DNA of 6,864 nucleotides from Tannerella sp. GTDB lineage: Bacteria; Bacteroidota; Bacteroidia; Bacteroidales; Tannerellaceae. The DNA lies in NCBI GenBank assembly GCA_031259505.1, contig JAIRLL010000094.1, positions 1-6,864 of the forward strand, given 5' to 3'. The position numbers and the translations under genes were made by a program. Below the pieces are notes generated by a model. That model was not told the DNA's origin, ran no database searches, and worked only from the letters and a program-made list of their open reading frames with translations. Every line of letters starts with the position of its first letter. Positions within the stretch are counted from its first letter, which is position 1. Shown piece after piece: positions 6,568-6,864 of the stretch.

Positions 6568-6864
6568 TCATTCGGGCGAAAGTGTTTCCATCCGGCATCC
6601 GGGCTGTTTTCCGGAGAATGCAATTCCCAGAAGTAATACTTTGCCGGTGTATTTGTTGTAATACCGCCGGTCGTGTATCTGCTTCATTGCTTCGTTGAGC
6701 AGGGTATTGATTTTCTTTCTGGCATGATATTTTAATTCGGCAACAACGGTGAAGCCGGTCTGTTCCCAGACGGCGTCGGCGCGTCCAAGACTGTTGTGTT
6801 CTTCGGCACGTATATTGAATCCGAGCAGACGCATCCATAACAGCATTAAAGAATGATAATAATT
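6568..6864 (-). CDS. PD-(D/E)XK nuclease-domain protein, C-terminal part (5' end beyond window)
   Basis: The complement is open from the right edge to a TGA at 6568-6570, giving 98 residues. The methionine encoded at 6844-6846 is not the start: the frame stays open beyond it with NYYHSL, which fits the usual YHSL-type lead-in of this domain. Visible signature: LLGFNIRAEEHNSLGRADAV with Asp30 (counting from the first visible residue), then VVAELKYH with Glu43 and Lys45, forming the D...ExK metal-binding set. Next come an EAMKQIHDRRY helix and a VLLLGIAFSG strand. This matches the PD-(D/E)XK domain (formerly DUF1703) found at the end of AAA-ATPase-like proteins, which occur in many copies in Bacteroidales. 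Their role is not established; nuclease activity is inferred from the intact residues. It converges with dnaB across 66 nt. Whether an ATPase domain precedes it cannot be seen here. Confidence 0.85.
   Translation of the reverse strand, partial: NYYHSLMLLWMRLLGFNIRAEEHNSLGRADAVWEQTGFTVVAELKYHARKKINTLLNEAMKQIHDRRYYNKYTGKVLLLGIAFSGKQPGCRMETLSPE

Noticed and set aside
6542..6838. A 98-codon minus-strand frame beside the nuclease-like gene
   Set aside because: It overlaps the frame with the clear D...ExK signature and has a low-quality composition (many Arg, Gln, Thr) without a domain.
6844..6846. Methionine codon as the start of the PD-(D/E)XK gene
   Set aside because: The frame is open beyond it to the window edge, and the upstream residues NYYHSL fit the domain, so the real start lies outside the window.
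1..6864. A defence island, phage remnant or other undescribed multi-gene system
   Set aside because: All complete genes are core housekeeping genes with intact motifs, and there are no integrase, transposase, tRNA or repeat-array signs. The only accessory-type gene is the partial one at the right edge.

Overview
The window reads as ordinary chromosomal housekeeping DNA from a member of the Bacteroidota, most likely Bacteroidales. Three things point there: a DUF5063 protein, a TatC with a long cysteine-containing first periplasmic loop, and promoter elements of the TAnnTTTG type instead of TATAAT. No clear Shine-Dalgarno sequences precede the genes; A-rich leaders do, which also fits. The species cannot be named from this sequence.

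Layout. Positions 1-1315 are read leftwards: fabD (malonyl-CoA:ACP transacylase, lipid synthesis) is followed after 3 nt by a DUF5063 gene that runs off the left edge. Positions 1316-1436 form a divergent promoter region whose centre is a palindrome made of back-to-back TAnnTTTG elements. From 1437 the genes run rightwards: tatA and tatC (a minimal twin-arginine translocase), then, across a 42-nt gap containing a 17-nt TA tract, a class A penicillin-binding protein of the PBP1A type, then after 91 nt dnaB (replicative helicase). At the right edge, convergent with dnaB, lies the 3' end of a gene for a PD-(D/E)XK nuclease-type domain. It resembles the C-terminus of the AAA-ATPase-like/PD-(D/E)XK proteins that are numerous in Bacteroidales, and it continues beyond the window.

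How they work together. TatA and TatC export folded proteins across the inner membrane, and PBP1A polymerises and cross-links peptidoglycan on its outer face. These three may share a transcript. fabD feeds malonyl-ACP into fatty acid synthesis and dnaB unwinds DNA at the fork. The window is a cluster of envelope and replication core genes, not a defence or mobile island.

I found no RNA genes, CRISPR arrays, insertion sequences, attachment sites or inteins. I see no convincing undescribed system. The better leads are the two edge-truncated genes, the interleaved divergent promoter, the TA tract and the cysteines in the TatC loop. All intergenic gaps are under 125 nt, so no stretch over 300 nt lacks a gene.
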